Assembly: GCF_002355395.1 (NCBI RefSeq)
Contig: NZ_AP017315.1
Coordinates: forward strand, 62,001-126,000
Length of the DNA stretch: 64,000 bases
Reading direction: 5' to 3'
DNA from: Microcella alkaliphila
Lineage (GTDB): Bacteria > Actinomycetota > Actinomycetes > Actinomycetales > Microbacteriaceae
The notes beneath the pieces were generated by a model. That model saw only the letters and a program-made list of their open reading frames with translations, had not been told where the DNA came from and made no database searches. This document shows, piece after piece, positions 53,672 to 61,886 of the stretch (positions within the stretch are counted from its first letter, which is position 1; the number at the start of each line of letters is the position of its first letter). The position numbers were made by a program, and so were the translations under genes.

Positions 53672-54343
53672 CTAGGTCAACGAGGCTTTGATGGCAGCCG
53701 CCAGGGCGTCGTGCGCCCGTTCGAGATGCTCGAGCAGCGCCGACCGAGCGCCGTCCGGATCCCGGTTCATGAGGCAACGGCACACGGCGCGGTGCTCCTC
53801 GAGGCTCGCGGCGCGGCGCGCATCGTCTTGGAAGGTGACGTAGCGCTTGCATCTGGCGAGCTGTCGGTCTGCGACGTGATACATACGCTCAAGGCGACTG
53901 TTCTCAGTCGCGGCGATCAGCGTGCGGTGAAACTCGTCATCACGGGCCAGGTACTGCTCCGTGTCAGCTCGGAGCATGGACCCCGGGAAGTTGTCGAACA
54001 GCGAGCCCAGGCGCTCGAGGCGCTCATTGTCCCATTGCACGATTCTGGGAAGCCCGGCCGGCTCGAGCAGGGCACGCAGTTCGGCGAGCTCGTCGATGTC
54101 CCGCATCCGAATCGGAGTGACCACCCAGCCGGTCGAGCGACCTCGCTCGACTAGCCCAGACGACTCGAGCAGGTGCAGTGTGTCGCGCACCGGGGTTCGG
54201 CTTACACCGAACTGGGCCGCGAGATCCGAGTCGTTGAGTACGGCGCCTGGGGGCAGCGTGCAGTCGACGATTACCCGCTCGAGTTCGTCGTACATCTGAG
54301 TACTCAGCTTCCGGCTTCCCAAAGGAACTAACGCGGCACTCAT
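53672..54343 (-). CDS. GntR-family regulator (FadR/FCD subfamily)
   Basis: This 223-residue protein starts at Met 54343. The winged HTH lies at about 15-75 (LSTQMYDELERVIVDCTLPPG, VSRTPVRDTLHLLESSGLVER), then an FCD helical domain with conserved Asp/His positions for metal and a carboxylate ligand (DDEFHRTLI near 130). It is first gene of the leftward catabolic operon and likely senses the imported acid. Confidence 0.92.
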   Translation of the reverse strand: MSAALVPLGSRKLSTQMYDELERVIVDCTLPPGAVLNDSDLAAQFGVSRTPVRDTLHLLESSGLVERGRSTGWVVTPIRMRDIDELAELRALLEPAGLPRIVQWDNERLERLGSLFDNFPGSMLRADTEQYLARDDEFHRTLIAATENSRLERMYHVADRQLARCKRYVTFQDDARRAASLEEHRAVCRCLMNRDPDGARSALLEHLERAHDALAAAIKASLT

Positions 54344-54351
54344 GAGTTCAG

Positions 54352-54366
54352 TATGCCGTATACAGA
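54352..54366. promoter_or_regulatory. Candidate GntR operator (GTATAC core)
   Basis: GCCGTATACAGA, with a GTATAC palindrome at 54358-54363, lies 15 bp before the regulator ATG. Many FCD-type GntR proteins bind TGTATACA-like sites. Only the central six bases are symmetric here, so this is weak. The rest of 54364-54540 shows nothing assignable. Confidence 0.35.
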
Positions 54367-54562
54367 ACACGGACGCAAGTGGGTCGAAAAATGGTCACCG
54401 TCCGGCATCGCCCCGGGCCAAACGCTCCACGCGCGCGTAGGGCGAGCGGTGGGCCGCGACACTCACTCAGTCGGAGCGAACGCCTCCGCTCACATGGGCA
54501 GTCGAACCGACCTGGCCCGCGAAAGATCGCCGCCGACTGTGTGAACGTCTACTTCCCCGCCC

Positions 54563-54812
54563 TGCATCGGGCAGACCCTTCAGTCCGTCGCAGACGACGA
54601 TGCACACGTCCTCGGCGCCGCGGTTCTTGATCTCGGTGAGCACCCCGAGCCAGAACTTCGCCCCGTCGCCGCCGTCGCCGGCCCAGATTCCGAGGATGTC
54701 GCGTTCCCCGTTCACTGTGACGCCGACTGCGAGATAGAACGGCTTGTTGCGCACCTGCCCGTCGCGGACCTCCACCACCAGCGCGTCGATGAACACGACC
54801 AGGTAGACCCGG
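54563..54812 (-). pseudogene. IS256-family transposase fragment
   Basis: About 80 codons from the middle of an IS256 transposase: YLVVFIDALVVEVRDG near the left catalytic Asp, KPFYLAVGVTVNGERDILGIWAG, and VVCDGLKGLPDA with the second Asp. The N- and C-terminal thirds are gone. GTGAACGTCTACTTCCCC at 54541-54558 may be a leftover end of the element. It is joined in frame to the dehydrogenase fragment at 54813. Confidence 0.85.
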
Positions 54813-55208
54813 CGGTCAGCTCCGAGCCCCATCGTCTCGTCCAGCACAGCCTGCACGGGATCGACCTTGGAGTCGTCGATGGCGATCGCGCCGATCTGCT
54901 CGGCCAACGCCAGCCGGTCAGGGTGACGATCGACCACCATCACCTTCGCGGCGCCCTTGATCATCGCGGACAGGGCGGCCATCAGCCCGACCGGACCCGC
55001 CCCGGCGATCACGACGCTGTCACCGGGGATCACGCCGGCCATCTCGGTGGCGTGGTAGCCGGTGGGGAAGATGTCGGAGAGCATGACGTAGTCGTTCTCC
55101 TTCTCCTCCGCATCCTCGCCCAAGCGCAGCGCGTTGTGGTCGCCGAAAGGCACACGGAGCAGTTCCGCTTGGCCACCGCCGTAGGGACCCATGTCGGCGA
55201 ACCCATAG
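54813..55208 (-). pseudogene. Formaldehyde-dehydrogenase-like Zn alcohol dehydrogenase fragment
   Basis: An internal piece of about 130 codons: GFADMGPYGGGQAELLRVPFGD at the truncated start, then DYVMLSDIFPTGYHATEMAG, the NAD site VVIAGAGPVGLMAALSA and MVVDRHPDRLALAEQIGAIAIDDSK. It matches glutathione-independent formaldehyde dehydrogenases (FdhA type). The start is cut by IS701 copy 2 and the end is fused in frame to IS256 at about 54813, giving a chimeric open frame 54467-55192. Confidence 0.82.
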
Positions 55209-56620
55209 TACTACAGTCGCGTTTATTTCGCGTGGTGCGGCGCGTTAGCGTCGTTGTAGGTGATGATCGTGTTAACCCTTGGCGGTGGGTGACGATATTG
55301 CTGTGGCGGATGTGCGGGAGTGGGCGGCGGAGCTGGATGAGGTCGCTGGTCTGATCGGGCCGCGGTTCGCTCGTTCGGAGCCGCGCCGGAACGCTGTCGC
55401 GTATGTGCGAGGGCTGCTGTCGGAGCAGGAGCGGAAGAACTCGTGGACGCTGTCGGAGCACGCCGGTCAGGTGACGCCGGATCCGATGCAGCGGCTGTTG
55501 TCGACCACGGACTGGGATCCCGACCTGGTCCGTGACGATCTCCGCTCCTACGTGGTCGAGCACCTCGGCGACCGTGCCGGGATCCTGATCGTCGATGAGA
55601 CCGGGTTCTTGAAGAAGGGCGACCGGTCCGCGGGCGTCGCCAGGCAGTACACGGGCACGGCGGGACGGATCGAGAACGCGCAGGTCGGCGTCTTCCTGAC
55701 GTACTCGACACCCACGGGCCGGACGTTCCTGGACCGGGAGCTGTATCTGCCGAAGACGTGGACCGAGGACCGTGCCCGCTGCGCCCGCGCCGGTGTCCCG
55801 AAGGAGCGCGGGTTTCAGACGAAGCCGGAGCTCGCGATGGGCTTGCTGGCCCGCGCGATCGATGCCGACGTCCCCGCATCATGGGTGACTGGCGACGCCG
55901 TCTACGGCCAGTACTACCGGCTCCGCAAGGCGCTCGAGGATCGCGGGATGTCGTACGTGCTCGCCGTGCCGTCCAGCCAGCGGGTGATCGCGAAGACCAC
56001 CGTGTCGATCCTCGGGAAGGAGTACCGCGCCGACGCGCTCATCGGCGAGCTCCCAGCCACGGCGTGGCGGACCAGGTCCGCCGGCGCGGGCTCGAAAGGC
56101 GACCGCCGATACGCGTGGGCACGCGCCCGGATCAACGGGGAACGCGACCCGGATGCCGAGTACTGGCTCCTCGCCCGCCGCAGCCTCACCGACCCGTCAG
56201 AGCTCGCGTACTACCTCTGCCACGGCCCCAAGCGCGTCGCCTTGGGCGAGCTGGTCCGCGTCGCCGGCGCGAGATGGGCGATCGAGGAGACCTTCCAAAC
56301 GGCGAAAGGGCAGACCGGGCTGGACCACTACCAAGTCCGGCAGTACACCGGCTGGTACCGGCACATCACGCTCTCCATGCTCGCCCACGCCTTCCTCACC
56401 GTCACCCGGTCAAAAAGGGGGCTCGAGGAGACGACGACGGAGACCTCGTCGAGCTGAGCCTGCCCGAGATCCGACACCTCATCGCCGCGCTCGTGCTGAA
56501 TGCACCCGCCGACCCCGCGCGAGTGCTCCACCGGTCACGCTGGCGCCGAAAACACCAACACACCGCCCGACGACACCATTATCTACGCCGCGGACACACG
56601 CCATAAACGCGACTGTAGTA
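55209..56620 (+). mobile_element. IS701-family insertion sequence, copy 2 (inverted)
   Basis: 1412 bp with the same terminal repeats and internal sequence as copy 1, in opposite orientation. Flanks are ATAG on the left (55205-55208) and CTAG on the right (56621-56624), so the expected 4-bp duplication is imperfect. The left side abuts a truncated dehydrogenase gene and the right abuts the stop codon of a solute-binding protein gene. Confidence 0.93.
55279..56457 (+). CDS. IS701-family transposase, copy 2 (probable -1 frameshift to 56606)
   Basis: The 392-residue first frame is the same as in copy 1, with DDE residues in LIVDETGF, WVTGDAVYG and RWAIEETFQ. The run CAAAAAGGGGGC near 56409-56420 is where a -1 shift would join it to the frame ending at 56606 (SLPEIRHLI and SRWRRKHQHTARRHHYLRR), adding the family's normal C-terminus. 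Full length would be 442 residues. Confidence 0.9.
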   Translation: MAVGDDIAVADVREWAAELDEVAGLIGPRFARSEPRRNAVAYVRGLLSEQERKNSWTLSEHAGQVTPDPMQRLLSTTDWDPDLVRDDLRSYVVEHLGDRAGILIVDETGFLKKGDRSAGVARQYTGTAGRIENAQVGVFLTYSTPTGRTFLDRELYLPKTWTEDRARCARAGVPKERGFQTKPELAMGLLARAIDADVPASWVTGDAVYGQYYRLRKALEDRGMSYVLAVPSSQRVIAKTTVSILGKEYRADALIGELPATAWRTRSAGAGSKGDRRYAWARARINGERDPDAEYWLLARRSLTDPSELAYYLCHGPKRVALGELVRVAGARWAIEETFQTAKGQTGLDHYQVRQYTGWYRHITLSMLAHAFLTVTRSKRGLEETTTETSSS

Positions 56621-57958
56621 CTAGGGCGTTCGCGAATCCAGCGCCTGCGCCAGGTTCGCCCATCCGCGGTCGAGGGCGCTCTGCGCGTCGAGCTGCGCCT
56701 CGGCGAGCGCCTCCGCCGCCGAGAGCTCACCCGAGCGCACGGCGTCGACGGCGTCGCTCCAGATGCGCATGAGTGAGACGTCGGCGGGCGTGACGGTGGG
56801 GAGTACGGCCGCCTCGTACGCCTCGTCGACAGCGGCGCGCAGCGTTGCCGCACTCGCGTCGTCGGTGTCGGTCACCCACCCGCGCAGTTCGGCGTCGGCC
56901 GTCGTATTGGCCGTCAGCAGTCCTGCGACTTCGAGCGGAGCGACGTCACCGCCACCCGGGGCACTTGCGTCCTGCTCGGTGCCGGCGTCGGTCTCGGAGT
57001 CGGTCGCCGCGTCGGCGGGATCCGGCGAGGCGGCGCGGGAGGTGACGGCGTCGATCCACGTCTCCGATTCGGTCACGGCGCGCACATAGCCGCACGCGGT
57101 CGCGGGGTTCGCCCCGGCGACGGGGATCGCCCACCCGTACCCGTTCAATACCGCGATCGGCTCGCCCGCACCATCGACCACGGGGCCGAACTGCGGCTCG
57201 ACGTCGGGCTCGTCACCGCCGCCGGTAACGCCCGCCGACAGCGCGGCCGACTCGACGAGGGTCGTCTCCGCTGACGGCTCAGCCCAGCCGTCGAGCGCCG
57301 CCACGATGCGCGGGTCGTCGAAGGTGGCGGTGCGGCCATCCGGCGTCACGAGGGGCGTGCCCTCGGCCGCGGCCCACAGCTGGATGACGCGCCACTCACG
57401 CGGCTCAGCCCCGATCGATTCGACGAGGGCACCGCCGCGCTCCGTGCCCGTGGTCGCGCTCGTCGTGACGAGCAGCGGCACGGTCGATGTGTCGGGGAGG
57501 GCGAAGATGCGCTCCTCGAGGGTGACCTGAGCGAGCGCCGCGGGGCTGTACTGACCGAGGTTGATCGGCGCCTCCTGGATGCAGCGGTCGAGCGGCATGA
57601 TCGCGCCGCGCGCTGCGAGGTACCCGATGTCGGCGCGGTCCGCGTAGATGAGGTCGGGCGCGTCGCCCGCCTCAGCGGCCGACGCGAAGCTGCGCGCGTC
57701 CACCGCCGCCGCGAAAACGCTGACCTCGACGGCCGTTCCCAGCGCCTCGACGGCCCGATCGTGCCGAGCCTGGTTGATCGGGTCGGCCACGGCGAAGCCC
57801 TCGATCTGGAGTTGACCGGCGTAGGGCTGGTCCGCTGCGTACCACGAGCCGTCGGCCCCCGGCCCCTGAAGCTCGCCCGTACAGCCAGCCAGCAGAACGG
57901 CCGAGGCGGCGAGGGCGACGGGGGCGGCGATGACGGATGGGCGGTGCTGGCGGGGCAT
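56621..57958 (-). CDS. Extracellular solute-binding lipoprotein
   Basis: This 445-residue protein starts at Met 57958 with GAGGAG upstream. A lipoprotein signal ends in LLAGC (Cys26). The rest has two lobes typical of ABC solute-binding proteins, with APDLIYADRADIGYLAARGAIMPLD near 95 and a low-complexity Asp/Thr/Glu segment near 325-350. Its stop TAG lies within the CTAG target site of IS701 copy 2, so the natural end may have been altered, and the permease genes expected downstream are missing. Ligand unknown. Confidence 0.75.
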   Translation of the reverse strand: MPRQHRPSVIAAPVALAASAVLLAGCTGELQGPGADGSWYAADQPYAGQLQIEGFAVADPINQARHDRAVEALGTAVEVSVFAAAVDARSFASAAEAGDAPDLIYADRADIGYLAARGAIMPLDRCIQEAPINLGQYSPAALAQVTLEERIFALPDTSTVPLLVTTSATTGTERGGALVESIGAEPREWRVIQLWAAAEGTPLVTPDGRTATFDDPRIVAALDGWAEPSAETTLVESAALSAGVTGGGDEPDVEPQFGPVVDGAGEPIAVLNGYGWAIPVAGANPATACGYVRAVTESETWIDAVTSRAASPDPADAATDSETDAGTEQDASAPGGGDVAPLEVAGLLTANTTADAELRGWVTDTDDASAATLRAAVDEAYEAAVLPTVTPADVSLMRIWSDAVDAVRSGELSAAEALAEAQLDAQSALDRGWANLAQALDSRTP

Positions 57959-58084
57959 GGGTCTCCTCACGCGGTTACGGACGGCGATCTCCCTCGCGTG
58001 AGGGAAAACGGCTCACCACCGTAGACGTGTCCGCCGCGGGCCGCCACGGGGTTGACAGCGGCCTGGTGAGACCCGACCATGCGG

Positions 58085-59137
58085 CTACGGACGCAGCAGC
58101 ACCTTGATTGCCTCGCGCTCGTCCATCAGTCGGTAGCCCTCGGCGACGCCTGCGAGCGGCACCTCACGGTCGAAGACGCGACCGGGCTGGATCGTGCCGT
58201 TGAGAACGAGCGGAAGCAGAGCATCCACGTAATTGCGCACGGGGGCGATGCCGCCGGCGACGCCCACGTTGCGCGAGAAGAGGGAGCGGATCGGCAGCTC
58301 GGCGCCGCCGTGCGGAACGCCCACGTAGCCGACGCGGCCGCCGGGGCGGGCGGCGCGGATCGCCTGATCCATCGACTCGGCCGTGCCGACGCACTCGAGC
58401 ACACGGTCGGCGCCGACCCCGCCGGTGAGCGCCATGATCGCCGCGATGCCGTCGTCGCCGCGCTCGGCGACCACGTCGGTGGCGCCGAACTCGCGGGCGA
58501 GGGCCTGCCGGTCGGCGTGGCGCGACATGGCGATGATGCGCGCGGCTCCGAGCTGCTGCGCGGCGATGACGCCGCAGAGGCCGACCGCTCCGTCGCCGAC
58601 GACCACGACCGTCGAGCCGGGCGCGACCCCGGCCGACACGGCGGCGTGCCAGCCCGTTCCCATCACGTCGCTGAGCGTGAGCAGGTGCGGAACCATCGCG
58701 TCGTCGATCGGGCCGGGCACGACCGTGAGACTGCCGTCGGCGGTCGGAACGCGCACGAATTCACCCTGGGCGCCGTCGGCGAAGTGGCCGTCACGGTCGT
58801 CGCGGCCCCACCAGTTGCCGTTCTGGCACGAGGGGCTCACGCCGTTGACGCAGTGGACGCACGTCATGTCGCAGTCGTAGAACGGCGCGATGACGAAATC
58901 TCCGTGGCGCACGCGCGTGACGTCGTGGCCGACCTGTTCGACGACGCCGACGAACTCGTGGCCGATGCGGTGCGGCTCGTCGGTGTCAACCACGCCGCGG
59001 TACGGCCACAGGTCGCTGCCGCAGATGCAGGCGGCGACGACGCGCACGACGGCGTCGCGACCCGTGCCGCTAAGCCGCGGATCGGGCGCCTCCTCAAGGC
59101 GAATGTCGCGGGCGGCGTGGATGACCGTGGCAAGCAT
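58085..59137 (-). CDS. Zn-dependent alcohol dehydrogenase (MDR family)
   Basis: This 350-residue protein has CICGSDLWPY near 37 (catalytic Zn), GHEFVGVVEQ near 58, a shortened structural-zinc loop (CDMTCVHCVNGVSPSC near 89-104) and the NAD site VVVVGDGAVGLCGV near 178. Substrate is not evident. It stands alone, convergent with nothing, and lies between the solute-binding protein and the repair genes. Confidence 0.88.
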   Translation of the reverse strand: MLATVIHAARDIRLEEAPDPRLSGTGRDAVVRVVAACICGSDLWPYRGVVDTDEPHRIGHEFVGVVEQVGHDVTRVRHGDFVIAPFYDCDMTCVHCVNGVSPSCQNGNWWGRDDRDGHFADGAQGEFVRVPTADGSLTVVPGPIDDAMVPHLLTLSDVMGTGWHAAVSAGVAPGSTVVVVGDGAVGLCGVIAAQQLGAARIIAMSRHADRQALAREFGATDVVAERGDDGIAAIMALTGGVGADRVLECVGTAESMDQAIRAARPGGRVGYVGVPHGGAELPIRSLFSRNVGVAGGIAPVRNYVDALLPLVLNGTIQPGRVFDREVPLAGVAEGYRLMDEREAIKVLLRP

Positions 59138-59185
59138 GGTGGGAACGGTATCGACGCGGAGTGAACGCTTACTGGATGCGCGCCA

Positions 59186-59716
59186 TCACGCGCCCGCCTC
59201 GCGGTCGAGCAGGCTCTGCTTGATGGTGAGTCCGTAGCGGAATCCGCCCAGCCCGCCCCCCGTGCGCAGCACCCGATGGCAAGGCACGAACAGCGCGGCC
59301 GCGTTCATGGCGCAGGCGGCGGCTGCTGGCCGGGCTGCGGCGGGGCGTCCGGCGAGCGCCGCCAGTTCGGCGTAGGTGACGGGCCGACCCGGGCGGATGC
59401 CGCGCATGACGCGCCACGTCGCTTCCAGGAACTCGCCGGAGCGCTGGCGAACGGGCACCGCGTCGGGCGCCGTGCTGTCGCCGGCGTAGAACCGCTCGAC
59501 CGCGACGAGCGCGGACTCGAGCGCGGGCGTGGACCCCGTCAGCGCGTCGGCCGTCGGCCGCATGGTGCGGTGGATGAGCGGGATGACCGCGGCGACGTCG
59601 GCCGTCCAGCCGGAGGCGAGCACCGCATCCGCGTCGGCGATGATCGTGAACGGGCCGTCGGGGGTCTCGACGGTGCGGGCGCTGGCAGTGCGGCCGGCGG
59701 TGTGGCTGGCGGTCAT
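59186..59716 (-). CDS. ogt: Methylated-DNA-protein-cysteine S-methyltransferase
   Basis: This 176-residue protein starts at Met 59716 (MTASHTAG). The C-terminal domain has [14 protein letters not shown] (HTH), the active-site PCHRVL near 149 and [17 protein letters not shown]. It transfers the methyl group from O6-methylguanine to its own Cys. It overlaps the AlkA frame by ATGA, so it is in one alkylation-repair operon. Confidence 0.9.
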   Translation of the reverse strand: MTASHTAGRTASARTVETPDGPFTIIADADAVLASGWTADVAAVIPLIHRTMRPTADALTGSTPALESALVAVERFYAGDSTAPDAVPVRQRSGEFLEATWRVMRGIRPGRPVTYAELAALAGRPAAARPAAAACAMNAAALFVPCHRVLRTGGGLGGFRYGLTIKQSLLDREAGA

Positions 59717-61139
59717 GGGGTGTCCTTTCGGGGTGGTTCGGGATGCGCGGGCACGCCCTCGAGGGCGGCCCGCCACAGGTGCGCAGCGGCGTACGACCGC
59801 CACGGTGCCCACGCGTCGGACGCGGCGGCGAGCTGGCGGAACGCGGCGGGGCGCGGGAGGTCAGCGGGGACGACGTCGGCCGCGCGGGCACCGGCAAGCA
59901 GGGCGACGTCGCCGGGGATCCAGGCGTCGGGGGTGCCGGTGACGCGCATCGCGACGTAGGTGGCCGTCCAGGGTCCGAGGCCGGGAAGTGCGGCGAGGCG
60001 CGCGGCCAGCTCGTGCGTGTCGTCGCCCACGTCGAGGGTGAGCTCGCCGTCGGCGATGAGCCGCGCGACCCGCGCCACCGTGTCGACCTGGCGAGCCGGG
60101 AGCCGCAGCGGCCGGGCGGGGTTCGCGGAATCCTGGTCGGCGAGCGTGGCGGCGATCGCGCCTGCCGTCGGGAAGAGCCGCTCGAGCCCCGGCACCCCCG
60201 TGGCGACGGGCTCGCCGGCCGCCGCGGCGAGGCGCCCCAGGTGGGTGCGCGCCGCGGCGACCGAGATCTGCTGGCCGACGATGGTGCGCACGAGCAGCTC
60301 GGCAGGATCCGCGGTGCCCGGCACGCGGATGCCCGGCGTGCTGGCCACGAGCGGCGCGAGGCCGGGGCCGCGAGGTAGCCGAACATGCCCGGCGCGTCGT
60401 AGGGCTGGCGCGCGGGCAGGGCGAGGCTCACGCCGACGAGCGGGGTCTCTGGCGCCGGGTCGCTATCGCCGGGGAGCGCGTGCGAGGGCCGCTGCGCGCG
60501 TGCGCGCAACTCACTCGGCGTGACCGCGAACACCTCGCGCACCGTGTCGGTGAACTGCCGCACCGAGCCGAACCCGGCGGCGAAGGCCACGTCGGCGAGA
60601 GGCAGCGGCGTTCCCACGATGAGGGCGCGGGCGAGTTGCGCGCGGCGGGCCCTGGCCAGAGCGAGCGGGCCTGCTCCGAGCTCGGCCGTGAGCAGGCGCG
60701 TCAGGTGGCGCGGGCTATAGCCGAGGCGGGCGGCGAGCCCCGCGACGCCCTCGCGGTCGATGACGCCGTCGCCGATGAGTCGCATCGCGCGGCCGGCGAC
60801 ATCGCCACGCCAGTCCCACTCGGGGCTGCCCGGGGTCGCCTCCGGCAGGCACCGCTTGCACGCTCGATAGCCGGCCTCGTGGGCGGCGGCCGAGGTGGCA
60901 TAGAACGCGACCGCCGTTTCGCGCGGCGTGCGCGCGGGGCACGACGGCCGGCAATAGATGCCGGTCGAGGCGACGGCGGTCACGAACTGCCCGTCGAAGC
61001 GGGCGTCGCGCGAGGCGATCGCCCGGTAGCGCTCCGCGAATCCGGGATGCCCGGGGCGCCACTGCGCGCCCGTCGCGTCCGCGCGCGGGCGGCGCAGCGT
61101 GCGCGACGTGGTGGTGCTTGTCGGGGTCACGCGCACCAT
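59713..61139 (-). pseudogene. Ada-AlkA fused alkylation-repair protein, broken by an internal deletion
   Basis: The frame from 61139 encodes the Ada zinc domain ([20 protein letters not shown] and CKRC ligands) and an AraC-type HTH ([37 protein letters not shown]), and reaches [12 protein letters not shown] at about 60360. The next part of the protein, the AlkA N-terminal domain of about 80 residues, is missing. The catalytic glycosylase half ([28 protein letters not shown], 60348 to 59713) continues one frame over. The short direct repeat CCTCGCG at the junction could have promoted the deletion. Intact relatives have about 490 residues. Confidence 0.8.
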
Positions 61140-61163
61140 TCCATCGCGCATCCTGACCTGCGT

Positions 61164-61577
61164 CTAGCGGGAATCGGACACGGCGATCGTCACGACGGGG
61201 CAGCGCACGTTCGGGATCTGCGCCATTCGCCTATCGCCCGTGACGAGGGGCGCCGACAGCTCCTCAGCGAGAGCCACGTACGCCGCGTCATACGCGAACG
61301 CATTATCGGCAAGCTGCAGCACGCGCGGAAGGAGCGGGACGGTCGGCCACGCCTCCAGCCCCCAATCGACCAGCGTCTGAGTGTGATCGTCGAGCTCGTG
61401 CCGGGTGATCTTTCCCGCCAACATCAACCCGCGGAGAGCATGTACGGTCTCGATGATCGCGTGCTCGGGCACGACCCAGTGCAGGTCATCGCGCATGCGC
61501 TGAAGTGCCACATCGGTAGAGCCCGCGTCGTCGTCCACCAAGACGGAGACGAGCACGGAAGCGTCGAGTACGATCAC
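61164..61577 (-). CDS. PIN-domain toxin (VapC-like)
   Basis: This 137-residue protein has the acidic PIN residues: Asp5 in IVLDASVLV, Glu in IIETVHAL near 43, Asp in AYDAAYVALAEELSAPLVTGDRRMA near 97 and 115. PIN toxins cut RNA. It overlaps the upstream antitoxin gene by 4 bp. Confidence 0.9.
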   Translation of the reverse strand: MIVLDASVLVSVLVDDDAGSTDVALQRMRDDLHWVVPEHAIIETVHALRGLMLAGKITRHELDDHTQTLVDWGLEAWPTVPLLPRVLQLADNAFAYDAAYVALAEELSAPLVTGDRRMAQIPNVRCPVVTIAVSDSR

Positions 61578-61819
61578 GCGCCGCGGGCCTCTCGGCCCTG
61601 CTGAATGACGTCGACGATCACGTCGAGCCCGATCGTTGGCCGCGGACGGTTCGGGTCAGTGCGGCGCTCGTCGAGCCACTCGCGTCGACGCGCCTCAGCC
61701 GCTTCACGCTCCACGACACCCAGCAGGAAGTCCTGGAGCGAGGTATTGCGCCGCCGCGCCTCGCGCGCGAGAGCATCGCGCGTCGCCTCAGAAACGTGCC
61801 TGATTTGCAGAGCAACCAT
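61574..61819 (-). CDS. Ribbon-helix-helix antitoxin (FitA/VapB-like)
   Basis: About 81 residues from Met 61819 (Met at 61825 is an alternative). The first 45 residues VALQIRHVSEATRDALAREA then RRNTSLQDFLLGVVERE fit FitA-type RHH antitoxins, and the C-terminal part (RPTIGLDVIVDVIQQ) would bind the toxin. The pair likely represses its own promoter. Confidence 0.88.
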   Translation of the reverse strand: MVALQIRHVSEATRDALAREARRRNTSLQDFLLGVVEREAAEARRREWLDERRTDPNRPRPTIGLDVIVDVIQQGREARGA

Positions 61820-61850
61820 GCGCATATGATAGCAAGTTTACATGCAAGAA
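61820..61850 (-). promoter_or_regulatory. Leaderless-type promoter of the toxin-antitoxin operon
   Basis: On the minus strand TATCAT (-10-like) ends six bases before the ATG at 61819, so a transcript would start at or next to that ATG. The region just upstream (TTGCATGTAAACTTGC and ATGCATGCG) has short symmetric ATGCAT and TTGC repeats that could be RHH sites. It is one of the few A/T-rich spots in the right arm. Confidence 0.4.
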
Positions 61851-61886
61851 CGCATGCATCTTCGCATCGGGCGCAGACGTTCACCC

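Noticed and set aside
37254..55208. Prophage or integrative conjugative element
   Set aside because: There is no integrase, structural, relaxase or conjugation gene; only IS transposases bound the region.
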